This document shows positions 52,346-59,213 of a stretch of 64,000 bases of DNA, one piece after another; within the stretch, counting starts at the first letter, position 1; every line of letters begins with the position of its first letter. The translations under genes and the position numbers were made by a program. The DNA comes from an uncultured Tessaracoccus sp. GTDB lineage: Bacteria > Actinomycetota > Actinomycetes > Propionibacteriales > Propionibacteriaceae. The notes beneath the pieces are model-generated. The model was not told the origin of the DNA. It made no database searches and saw only the letters and a list, made by a program, of their open reading frames with translations. The DNA lies in the NCBI RefSeq assembly GCF_943914565.1, contig NZ_CALUCN010000012.1, forward strand, positions 1-64,000. Direction: 5' to 3'.

Positions 52346-52432
52346 GGGTGACGTAGGGTGACGAACTTGCGGCAAGTTTCTAGACTCATTTTCCTATATG
52401 GGTTGCCGCTGGTTCGTCACCCTACGTCACCC
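52346..52432. other. predicted iteron replication origin of the element
   Basis: The 21-bp arms (52346-52366 and 52412-52432) are perfect reverse complements. Each arm holds two copies of GGGTGACG (GGGTGACG-TA-GGGTGACG-AAC). Inside, GCGGCAA (52369-52375) pairs with TTGCCGC (52403-52409), around an AT-rich core TTTCTAGACTCATTTTCCTATAT. It starts 20 bp after the primase-helicase stop. Satellite origins of the SaPI and P4 kind are paired iterons flanking an AT-rich unwinding element beside the initiator gene. Confidence 0.75.
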
Positions 52433-52606
52433 AAGGGCCCCGAGACCCCGAAATCGACACCCCGAAACACGAGGAAGACGACGAGGACGACTACCCCCAC
52501 CTGCTGCCCGGCCACTGGCCGAACCCCATGGACGGGCGAGGATGTTGGTAGGCCCATGCGCGACAGTCGCCCAGCCCTGCAACACTGGCACCCGAGGAGC
52601 ACGCCG

Positions 52607-52813
52607 ATGATGAACCCCCACTGCACCCCCGACCCCCTCGACGACGCCCAGCGGAAGGCCGTGGCCGCCCAGCTCGACGCCCTCCTGCACGCCGTGCCCG
52701 AAGACGGTGACGGCCCGCTCAGGGCGCGGCTGGAGGCCTACGTGCAGGGCCTCAGGTGCGAGCTGCCCGGGCAGGTCGTGGAGGGCCTCAGGGGCGGTCG
52801 AGAATCGCTTTGA
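52607..52813 (+). CDS. small protein of unknown function in the element
   Basis: 68 residues. GAGGAG lies 7 bases before ATG 52607 (a second ATG follows). Predicted helical, rich in Ala, Leu, Glu: DPLDDAQRKAVAAQLDALLHAVPEDGDGPLRARLEAYVQGLRCELPGQVVEGL. It is convergent with, and overlaps by 26 bp, the serine recombinase. No family seen. Confidence 0.5.
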   Translation: MMNPHCTPDPLDDAQRKAVAAQLDALLHAVPEDGDGPLRARLEAYVQGLRCELPGQVVEGLRGGRESL

Positions 52814-53426
52814 CGGTCGAGGGGTACCACTTGCCCCCGGCTGCGGTCGGAACGCCCTCAGCGGTCAGCTGGGCGGCCACCTTGGCGAGGCTGAGGCTCT
52901 GAGCGCGCAGTGCCCGCACACGCGCCACGGTGGCGTCGGGCAGCATCGAGGGGCGACCCATGTGCTTGCCCGTGGTGGCCTTGATCCTCGCCATGCCTTC
53001 GCGTGTGCGTTCCCCGATTCGCTTGCGCTCCATCTCAGCGAACGCGCACACCACTTGCGCCATGGCCGCGCCGGTGATGGTGGTGGTGTCCACGCCGAGG
53101 TCCAAGCACACCAGCGCCCAGCGTTGGCGGGTGGCGGTGTCGAGCAGGCCGGCGAAGTCCGCGACGTTGCGGCTGAGACGGTCGAGCTTCGACACGGCCA
53201 GCGCGTCGTAGTGGCCGGCCTTCAGTTCGGCCAGCGCTCGGGCGAGCACGGGGCGTCCGGTGAGGCTGCGGGCGCTGGCCGCGTCTTCGCGGTAGATGGT
53301 GAGCTGCCAGCCCTTGGCCTTCGCTTCGGCTTCGAGCGCGGCCGCCTGCACTTCGGGGCCAACCTCCTGCTTCGAGGTGGAGACGCGTACGTAGCCGATG
53401 ACGTTGAGTGCTGTGGTGTTGCCCAT
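52788..53426 (-). CDS. serine recombinase, resolvase/invertase type
   Basis: 212 residues. N-terminal catalytic domain IGYVRVSTSKQEVGPEVQAAALE (nucleophile Ser in RVSTSKQ), LAVSKLDRLSRNVADFAGLLD and EMERKRIGERTREGMARIK, then a C-terminal Hin-type HTH (VARVRALRAQSLSLAKVAAQLTAEGVPTAAGGKWYPSTVKAIL). It could resolve multimers of the replicating element or invert DNA. It is transcribed against the rest of the element. Confidence 0.9.
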   Translation of the reverse strand: MGNTTALNVIGYVRVSTSKQEVGPEVQAAALEAEAKAKGWQLTIYREDAASARSLTGRPVLARALAELKAGHYDALAVSKLDRLSRNVADFAGLLDTATRQRWALVCLDLGVDTTTITGAAMAQVVCAFAEMERKRIGERTREGMARIKATTGKHMGRPSMLPDATVARVRALRAQSLSLAKVAAQLTAEGVPTAAGGKWYPSTVKAILDRP

Positions 53427-53433
53427 ACCCCAA

Positions 53434-53464
53434 GCATACACGAAGGGAACCCTTTTTGTATACA
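53434..53464 (-). promoter_or_regulatory. imperfect dyad upstream of the serine recombinase
   Basis: GCATACACGAAGGG - AA - CCCTTTTTGTATAC: the inner AAGGG/CCCTT and outer GTATAC/GCATAC ends pair. It is centred 24 bp upstream of the ATG at 53426. It could be the recombinase crossover site, an autoregulatory operator, or both. Confidence 0.5.
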
Positions 53465-53493
53465 CGGGTGAGGACCCACACCCCGACCCCAAC

Positions 53494-53520
53494 CACGACC
53501 CCGTGAGCGCCTGCTCCACG
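53494..53520 (+). repeat. 27-bp direct repeat, left copy
   Basis: From CACGACCCCGTGAGCGCC to CTGCTCCACG; identical to 54729-54755. Preceded by GACCCCAACCACGACCCCGT, which recurs at 54696-54715. Confidence 0.85.
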
Positions 53521-54060
53521 ACCCCGTCCACGCCGACCAACCAGCCCGAGCACGCCACCCACAACACCAACCCGACACCAACCCGGGGCAGGGGGACGCC
53601 CCCCGAACCCGACCGCTTCCGCCTTTCACGGCATTGGCGGACGTCTCTCCCACGCAGTTCCACGAGACAGAAACCCGACACCACGACACAACCAACGCAC
53701 TACCCGCACGACGACTGGCATCCCACGCGTCACGGGCACGTGGCGGGCACACCCACGTCGCACGACCAGACAACACCCGAGCAGCACGCGCCACCGTCGC
53801 GCCCGACCACTCGACCCCGACGCCCGGGTGGGGTCACCCCCTCCCCCTCTCATCACGCCCGGGCGGAAGGGGTAGGCGCTCAGATTGCGTACAGGTCTGG
53901 AGGAACGCGCTACAGGAGGGCCTAGAAGGCACCTAGGAGCGCATTAAGCCCTTCGGCCTACACTGTTCTACCCCCACGGATTCAAGGCCGTCAGAATGGC
54001 GCACAGCGCTTCCCACGGTGTCGCGCTGGGCAGTGAACGGGGCATGCGCCAAACGCGCAC

Positions 54061-54560
54061 CCCTCGACGGCCCGCATGCCCGTGCATCGAGGGAGTGCCC
54101 TTGAGTCAGGCTCAATGTCACTGAATCGAGCCGTGCATGCCCGTGCATCGAGGGGTACGCACCATCTGCGTACCCTTCTCGTCCTCGTCGAGGGGGTACC
54201 CACCAGCTGGGTACCCTCCCACCAACGTGTCGCACAGTGCGACACCTCAGCCACTACACCGTCCACTCAGACCGGGCGAGAGGTGTTAGCTCTCCTAACA
54301 CCTCTCGCCCACAAAACCGTGAGCGGCATTCGCGGGGAGCTCACGAAGACCGGAAGGCAGGTGTGTCCAATTGGACACACCTCGCACACCCCTGATTCGC
54401 CCAACCCCATTCCGTCGAGACGTCCGAGCGGTGAACGAGGTGGGTCAGGATGTCCCACCTGAGCCCGAGCGCATCGACTACGATACGGGTGAGGTGCTCG
54501 ACGAGCAACCCGCTCCGGCGGCCCGCACGCCCGTGAGGTGGTTCCGACGGAACCACCTGC
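54061..54560. other. array of distinct perfect hairpins
   Basis: At least seven dyads in 500 bp, each with different arms: 54061-54093 (CCCTCGA/TCGAGGG), 54153-54175 (9-bp stem, loop CCATC), 54194-54216 (9-bp, loop CCAGC), 54227-54245 (8-bp, loop CAG), 54274-54310 (16-bp, loop CTCTC), 54359-54382 (24-bp perfect palindrome), 54438-54460 (7-bp), 54536-54558 (10-bp, loop GAC). Also two 20-bp direct repeats starting GCATGCCCGTGCATCGAGGG at 54074 and 54135, and CTTCTCGTCCTCGTCGA at 54174 and 54567. None has a T-tract. Confidence 0.8.
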
Positions 54561-54728
54561 CCACCCTTCTCGTCCTCGTCGATGGGTGTGCGCCAGCCGC
54601 ACCCCATCCAAGATCGCCTTGGCCGGGCTCAGAACGCGACCGTCGTTTCTGAGGCCGGTAACTGTGGGTGTCATGACCACAGTTGGGGCCATCACGACCC
54701 CAACCACGACCCCGTCCACGACCTCGTC

Positions 54729-54755
54729 CACGACCCCGTGAGCGCCTGCTCCACG
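54729..54755 (+). repeat. 27-bp direct repeat, right copy
   Basis: Identical to 53494-53520. It is the last part of a short tandem array of CCACGACCCCGT-like 12-bp units (about 54706-54742). Confidence 0.85.
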
Positions 54756-54830
54756 GCCTCGTGGCGGGTGTCGTTGTGTCAGTGTCGTGCCCGAGTCTTC
54801 TCAGCAGGCCCGGGCGTGTGCTAGCGTTGC

Positions 54831-55040
54831 TGGCAGGTGCTGAACACACCTGATACCTAGCGGCTACCGCTCCCGTTTGGGCGGTTTCTTCGGCTTTTGA
54901 GCCGGGTGGCTGGCGTGATACAAGACCCTCCGGGGGAAAGCGTCGGGCCCGACTAGGTACGGGTGTTCAACCACCCGGCCCCTTTGCCCTTGAACAAGGC
55001 ACGGGGTCCCTGAACACGATTACCTAGGAGGGACATCGTC
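54831..55040 (+). promoter_or_regulatory. structured leader of the four-gene operon
   Basis: A TAGCGT -10-like box (54822-54827) is followed by about 210 nt with a hairpin CCG(CT)CCC-GTTT-GGGCGG at 54867-54884 plus TTTCTT (terminator-like), a long-range stem GCCGGGTGG/CCACCCGGC (54901-54909 with 54971-54979) and the perfect palindrome GTCGGGCCCGAC (54942-54953). AGGAGGG precedes ATG 55041. Looks like an attenuator or other RNA-based control. Confidence 0.5.
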
Positions 55041-55430
55041 ATGTCCATGTTCGCCCCACCCCGTATCAGCCCGTTGCGTGACCAAGCCAACGCCTGCACG
55101 CTCGCCGTGGCCATCAGTCTGCTGACTGGCCTGCTCGACACACTGCCGCACGAGGACGCCCAGCGTGCCCGTCGTGTCCTGATCGACCTGCACGAGCTCC
55201 ACCACGTCACCCGGCGCGACGCCCACAGTCACCAGCCGAAGAGCTCCATGCTGGAGGGCTTGCGCCACAGCCACGCCGAAGCGACCATGATGGTCGCCGT
55301 GGTGGACGCGGCCCGCCAGCACCAGATCAGCAACGACGTGGAGGAGGCTGCGTGCAAGCTGCGCGACCTCGCCAGTGGCAGGCTCGACGAGCTGGAGACG
55401 AGCATCATCGAGGCGGGGGGCCAGCTGTGA
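55041..55430 (+). CDS. element protein of unknown function, first of a four-gene operon
   Basis: 129 residues; very good ribosome binding site AGGAGGG. Helical throughout: ANACTLAVAISLLTGLLDTLPHEDAQRARRVLIDLHELHHVTRRDAH and DVEEAACKLRDLASGRLDELETSII. No motif recognised, no membrane segment. Overlaps the next gene by GTGA. Confidence 0.65.
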   Translation: MSMFAPPRISPLRDQANACTLAVAISLLTGLLDTLPHEDAQRARRVLIDLHELHHVTRRDAHSHQPKSSMLEGLRHSHAEATMMVAVVDAARQHQISNDVEEAACKLRDLASGRLDELETSIIEAGGQL

Positions 55431-55639
55431 ACACCGTGGCTGTGAAGCATGCTGCCTTGCTCGAAGACGTGGAGTTCCTCGCCGGCTGGGGGGAGTCGTG
55501 GTGCGCGATTGCGGCACGGCTCGGGCGTACCCCGGGCGCGTTGGCTCGTCAGCTGCACCGGCTCGGACGCCACGACCTCGTGGCCCAGCTGGGTGGCGGG
55601 CGTGACGACTGGCAGACCCGCAAGGAGGTGGCGGCGTGA
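55427..55639 (+). CDS. small HTH-like element protein
   Basis: 70 residues from GTG 55427. EDVEFLAGWGESWCAIAARLGRTPGALARQLHRLGRHDLV reads as a helix-turn-helix of the kind that recognises small phage operators. Overlaps both neighbours by four bases. Confidence 0.6.
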   Translation: MNTVAVKHAALLEDVEFLAGWGESWCAIAARLGRTPGALARQLHRLGRHDLVAQLGGGRDDWQTRKEVAA

Positions 55640-55848
55640 ACAGCACCACCCTCACCGAGGCGGGGCAGCTGGCGTTCGACAACCTGAAGTTGCTGCGGCG
55701 CGCCGTGGACACCCTCGAACTCGCCGCGTGGCGTGACGAGGCATTGGAAGACGTGTGCGGCGTGCGGGAACTCGCCGAGGAACTTGAGGCCCTCGCTGAC
55801 GAGCTGACACACCTGCACCACCGCGACGCCGAGGAGGTGGCGGCATGA
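55636..55848 (+). CDS. small acidic helical element protein
   Basis: 70 residues from GTG 55636. FDNLKLLRRAVDTLELAAWRDEALEDVCGVRELAEELEALADELTHLHHRDAEEVAA is strongly helical and acidic. No family recognised. Coupled on both sides. Confidence 0.55.
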   Translation: MNSTTLTEAGQLAFDNLKLLRRAVDTLELAAWRDEALEDVCGVRELAEELEALADELTHLHHRDAEEVAA

Positions 55849-56333
55849 CGCTCACGTGGTACACCATCCCCGTGTATTCGAGCCCTGCGGCCGCGCTGGA
55901 GGCAATGGCCCCGTTCGGGGTGCAGCTCGTCACCCCGTTCCCCGAGTCGGCCCGCTACTTCCACGATCCCTCGTCCGGGCGCGTCGTGGTGTGCGCCGGG
56001 CGGCACCGCGTCTACGACGATGGCCGGATTGAGGTGCGCCCCTACTCGAACCTGACCAGCCGCCACCTGACGAACCTGATTGCCGCCACCAGCACGGCGT
56101 TCAACCGCGACCGTGGCACATGGTGGAAGCGGCGGCGCAAGTCGAAGCGGGTGCCCGTCCCGTACTACTGGCGGTTCGTGTGCCTCGTCGCTGACGACAC
56201 CGAGGTGGCCCGCGTGGCGCAAGCCTGCACCGTGGAGGCGACAGGCTCGGGGCCCGTGGTCGAGCTGACCGCCCAGCAGGTGCGTGACGCCCCGAACGGT
56301 AATCCCACGGTGGCCCCGGGTTCGGTCCACTGA
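55845..56333 (+). CDS. element protein of unknown function, last of the operon
   Basis: 162 residues, ATGA overlap with the gene before. Mixed fold with a basic patch WWKRRRKSKRVPVPYYW near residues 85-105, suggesting nucleic-acid binding. It ends 76 bp before attR. No similarity recognised; in satellites this position often carries interference or accessory genes, but nothing in the sequence shows that here. Confidence 0.6.
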   Translation: MTLTWYTIPVYSSPAAALEAMAPFGVQLVTPFPESARYFHDPSSGRVVVCAGRHRVYDDGRIEVRPYSNLTSRHLTNLIAATSTAFNRDRGTWWKRRRKSKRVPVPYYWRFVCLVADDTEVARVAQACTVEATGSGPVVELTAQQVRDAPNGNPTVAPGSVH

Positions 56334-56409
56334 ACGGACTGATTCCCCCCGTTCACCCCCCGAAACAGAATCGAACGAACATCATGCCTTGTCAGAGCGA
56401 TTTCGAAAC

Positions 56410-56433
56410 AGGTTCAACTCCTCTCTCGCGCAC
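56410..56433. repeat. attR: 24-bp direct repeat
   Basis: Identical to 46881-46904. Only the tRNA 3' part is present, so it is not a second tRNA gene. Confidence 0.93.
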
Positions 56434-56442
56434 CATGGGAAA

Positions 56443-56481
56443 CCCCCGGCTGAAAAGGTGAAAAACCTAGTCAGCCGGGGG
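56443..56481. terminator. native tRNA-Leu terminator displaced beyond attR
   Basis: CCCCCGGCTGA (56443-56453) pairs with TCAGCCGGGGG (56471-56481), followed by CTTTGCTTT, with a small inner hairpin. It stands 10 bp after attR, the distance at which it would have followed the tRNA before integration. Confidence 0.75.
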
Positions 56482-56561
56482 CTTTGCTTTCTCCTGAGGG
56501 CGACAGGAGGCGACATGGAATGCCATTCAAGGGGGCCCGTTGGGGGGCCGGCCGGGCCGAG

Positions 56562-57041
56562 CTACTTCCAGGCCTTCATGAATTCGTCGCCGATCGCGAC
56601 GAGCTCTTCCTTGGACGCGCCCGTGCGGTAGATAGATACGACGCCTCCCCATGCGTCCGTGTGGCAGCTGGACTCCCCGAGCGTATCAGTCTCACAGAGC
56701 CAGTGCCCGATTACCGTAGGGTTCTGGTCAATCCTTCCCTTTCTGGCGGTGACATTTCCGGTGTAGCCGATCGTGACGCGGCCCTCGGCGGAGTCGTAGT
56801 AGAGGATGCCTATTGTCTGGTCGCTGGACTGCCGTTTCCATTTGCCGAAGGTCTTGGGTGGTTCTGGTGGGTCGCCGATGTGTCCGGGGTAGGAGACGGA
56901 TGGTGTGGGGCTGGGTTCGACGGCCGGTGACGTGGGCGTGGTTGGCGTTGGGGTGGGCGTCGGTTCCTGTGCCGGTGTGCAGGCGGTGAGGGCTGCGAGG
57001 GCGAGTGCGGCGGTGAGTGTGTGGAGTCGTGGAGGCTTCAT
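56562..57041 (-). CDS. lipoprotein of a tandem paralogous group, copy 3
   Basis: 159 residues. Lipobox Cys21 in ALTACTPAQ, a PTPTPTPTTPTSP spacer, then SYPGHIGDPPEPPKTFGKWKR and a C-terminal domain with WLCETDTLGESSCHTDAWGGVVSIY (probable disulfide) and SKEELVAIGDEFMKAWK. ATG 57041 overlaps the stop that the neighbouring paralogue would have had. Surface-exposed; function unknown. Confidence 0.75.
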   Translation of the reverse strand: MKPPRLHTLTAALALAALTACTPAQEPTPTPTPTTPTSPAVEPSPTPSVSYPGHIGDPPEPPKTFGKWKRQSSDQTIGILYYDSAEGRVTIGYTGNVTARKGRIDQNPTVIGHWLCETDTLGESSCHTDAWGGVVSIYRTGASKEELVAIGDEFMKAWK

Positions 57042-57516
57042 TTCCATGCCTTCATGAATTCGTCGCCGATCGCGACAAGCTCTTCCTTGGACGCGGTGGC
57101 GCTGTAGATAGAAACCACTCCCTTCCATGCGTCGGTGTGACAATTGCAACCCCGGCACCGTTACTCTTGCAGAGCCAGTTTCCGAGGGCTGTGGAGTTTC
57201 CAGCCACCCACGTCTTTGTTGCTGATGTGTTTTCTGTGTATGCGACCATCAAGGACCCGCTGGGAGAGGTATAGTCGATGACCAACCTGTCTTGCCCGTC
57301 AGGCTCACCCCTCCATTCGCCGAATGCCGCGGGGAACCCTGGCGCCTCGCCTTCGTGTCCGGGGTAGGAGGCGGATGGTGTGGGGCTGGGTTCGACGACC
57401 GGTGACGTGGGCGTGGTCGGCGTTGGGGTGGGCGTTGGGTCCTGTGTCGGTGTGCAGGCGGTGAGGGCTGCGAGGGCGAGTGCGGCGGTGAGCGCGTGGC
57501 GTGGGGGAAGGGTCAT
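57038..57516 (-). pseudogene. lipoprotein of the tandem group, copy 2, frameshifted
   Basis: From ATG 57516, with the same signal, lipobox (ALTACTPTQ) and SYPGHEGE core. Compared with copy 1, one base is missing near 57143-57152; the frame then runs out at 57052 as VAIVTPTHGREWF instead of CHTDAWKGVV. With the base restored, the protein would end FMKAWK at 57038, overlapping copy 3 by ATGA exactly as copy 1 overlaps copy 2. The old C-terminal coding is otherwise well preserved, so the event is recent or a sequencing error. Confidence 0.75.
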
Positions 57517-57995
57517 TTCCATGCCTTCATGAGTTCGTCGCCGATGGCGGCGAGCTCTGCTTCGGTGGTGTGCAGGAGGTAGAGCCCGACTGCACCGTTC
57601 CACGCATCGGTGTGGCAGCTGGACACCCCGGCGATGTTGGTGTCGCAGAGCCAGTGTCTGATGACGTGCGGGCTCTGATCTACCCACATTTTCGAAGAGC
57701 TCGTGTTGCTCGCATATGCCACGGTGAGGCCCCCGTCCGGTGAGGCATACTCGATCTGGGCGTTGGCGAGGCTGCCGGAGTCGTGTTTCCATTTGCCGAA
57801 GCTCTTGGGTGGTTCTGGTGGGTCGCCGATGTGTCCGGGGTAGGAGACGGACGGTGTGGGGCTGGGCTCGACGGTCGGCGTGGACGAGGCCGGCGTTAGG
57901 GTGGGTGCCGGTTCCTCTGCCGGTGTGCAGGCGGCGAGGGACGTACAGAGGGCGGCAGCCATGCTGGGTAGAAGGACGCGCACGATCACTGACAT
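57513..57995 (-). CDS. lipoprotein of the tandem group, copy 1
   Basis: 160 residues. Lipobox Cys23 in SLAACTPAEE, spacer, SYPGHIGDPPEPPKSFGKWKHD and WLCDTNIAGVSSCHTDAWNGAVGLY ... ELAAIGDELMKAWK. It overlaps the upstream 303-residue gene by 10 bp and copy 2 by ATGA. Confidence 0.75.
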   Translation of the reverse strand: MSVIVRVLLPSMAAALCTSLAACTPAEEPAPTLTPASSTPTVEPSPTPSVSYPGHIGDPPEPPKSFGKWKHDSGSLANAQIEYASPDGGLTVAYASNTSSSKMWVDQSPHVIRHWLCDTNIAGVSSCHTDAWNGAVGLYLLHTTEAELAAIGDELMKAWK

Positions 57996-58897
57996 GGGTT
58001 CGACAGTTTCTCCGCGGAAGGCGCTGGCCATTCCGGCCACTCGCCGATCTCCTGAGCCTTGGCGATCAGTCGCTCGTCCGTCACCTGTTCGCCCAATCTC
58101 TCGAGGGCGGCGAGGAAGTTCTCTGCGTGGATCGTCGTCGCTTTGTCCAGCTCGTCTACGAGCGCTCCTGCGTAAGTCTTCCAGTCAAGGACGGTCGACG
58201 GTGCAAGCACGAGCTTGTCCAGGATGTCCCGGGACTTCTTCATGTCGTTGATGTAGATGGTTGCGAGCGCCTCATAGACATCGATCGCCGCCTGTGCGAG
58301 CCGAACGGTTGCCTCATCTAGGGCGTCGATGTCCCCATGGCACCACTCGATACGCCTGGCTTGGAGGCGCAAGGAATCTGAGTAAGTGCGAGAGGCCTCG
58401 TCGCTCCAGTTGGAACTCAAGAGTTCCTGCTCTCTACTCGCCAGCTCTACGCCTGCGTCGCGAAAAGACTGCCGGGCAGCGCGTAGGTTGGTCACGCCTT
58501 GGTCAAGGACCTTGGGGAGTTGCATCAGTGCATCCAGGTCCTCTGAGGTCAAGGACTCCAAACCGTCGGCCTTGTCCTTGGCCTGCTCCAGCAGCTCACG
58601 GGCGGCCAATGCCTCTGGCTGAACGAACTGCTGGGAGTGTCTGACAACCCAGTCCGCTCTCCCGAAAAGAGGCTCGGGCCATACGGTGCCGACCTGGGGC
58701 TTCGCGTATGTGTGGTCAGGGGTGTTGAGGAAAACCCAGTCACACGACGCACCGTCCGGTGCTTCGAACGCCACGGCGTACCCGTACCCGTTGTCGCTGT
58801 GGAAGAGGTCTTGGGTTTGCGCGAGGCCGTGGCGTAAGTACTCTCGCTTGTCAGCGACGTTGTCGGCCAGCGTCGCAAGCGCGCTCGTCTCAGTCAT
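57986..58897 (-). CDS. WXG100-like large helical protein
   Basis: 303 residues, no signal peptide or membrane segment. The middle contains a WXG-like helical hairpin (NLRAARQSFRDAGVELASREQELLSSNWSDEASRTYSDSLRLQARRIEWCHGDIDALDEATVRLAQAAIDVYEALATIY). The N-terminal third has a beta region (YGYAVAFEAPDGASCDWVFLNT). Likely a substrate or partner of a type VII-type system, but no ESX ATPase is near. Overlaps the preceding gene by 8 bp. Confidence 0.6.
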   Translation of the reverse strand: MTETSALATLADNVADKREYLRHGLAQTQDLFHSDNGYGYAVAFEAPDGASCDWVFLNTPDHTYAKPQVGTVWPEPLFGRADWVVRHSQQFVQPEALAARELLEQAKDKADGLESLTSEDLDALMQLPKVLDQGVTNLRAARQSFRDAGVELASREQELLSSNWSDEASRTYSDSLRLQARRIEWCHGDIDALDEATVRLAQAAIDVYEALATIYINDMKKSRDILDKLVLAPSTVLDWKTYAGALVDELDKATTIHAENFLAALERLGEQVTDERLIAKAQEIGEWPEWPAPSAEKLSNPCQ

Positions 58898-59213
58898 CGT
58901 GTCCCCAATCTCTTGCGAGGGCTTCTGCCTCGTCCTCGGCCATCCCGTAGCTCTTGGCTGACTCCGTCAGTGCCCCGGCAAATGCGTGGCAGGCCTCCGC
59001 CCCCATGTGGATGTTCGCGCAGAGGTTGCGCTTCGCATCGTTGAGCGCAGGGATGAGCGCGAGCAGACGGTCGTCGAGTTTCGGGTTGAGGTCCGGGAGC
59101 CTTGGGAGGCTGTCCAGCTTGCGCCAGTGCTCGTGCAAGGTCTCTGCGGTGTCGTGCCAGTAGTTGATCTGCGGTGGGAAGAAGTCGAGGTCGAACGACT
59201 TGGGTTCGGTCAT
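58890..59213 (-). CDS. WXG100-like small helical protein
   Basis: 107 residues. SFDLDFFPPQINYWHDTAETLHEHWRKLDSLPRLPDLNPKLDDRLLALIPALNDAKRNLCANIHMGAEACHAFAGALTESAKSYGMAEDEAEALARDW. Two long helices, a C-terminal YxxxDE-like YGMAEDE, which resembles the ESX secretion signal. Coupled to both neighbours. Confidence 0.6.
   Translation of the reverse strand: MTEPKSFDLDFFPPQINYWHDTAETLHEHWRKLDSLPRLPDLNPKLDDRLLALIPALNDAKRNLCANIHMGAEACHAFAGALTESAKSYGMAEDEAEALARDWGHDD

Larger units (their letters stand above)
53427..55040. other. 1.6-kb apparently non-coding region of the element
   Basis: I find no convincing gene. It contains the recombinase promoter dyad, a 27-bp direct repeat (53494-53520 and 54729-54755), a dense hairpin array (54061-54560) and a structured leader (54831-55040). 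53530-53940 is C-rich with no visible signal. Confidence 0.7.
46881..56433 (+). mobile_element. 9.55-kb integrative element in tRNA-Leu, satellite-like
   Basis: Bounded by the 24-bp att repeats. Content in order: tyrosine integrase, zinc-finger/HTH protein, excisionase-type HTH, small protein, primase-helicase, predicted iteron origin, small ORF, serine recombinase (reverse), hairpin array, structured leader, four-gene operon of unknown function. No FtsK/Tra, relaxase, capsid, terminase or lysis genes are seen. That set fits a phage satellite or a small replicating genomic island better than an actinomycete ICE. Satellite status is an inference. Confidence 0.88.

Noticed and set aside
53634..53936. 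100-residue open frame in the element
   Set aside because: Composition-driven (His/Arg/Thr/Pro-rich) with no ribosome binding site and overlapping open frames on both strands.
54267..54731. Open frames through the hairpin array, some with repeated DEDEKG-like text
   Set aside because: The similarity comes from the DNA repeats, appears in different frames, and no start with a ribosome binding site supports translation.
56410..56433. Second tRNA-Leu gene
   Set aside because: Only the last 24 bases of the tRNA are present; D-arm and anticodon arm are missing. It is the att repeat.
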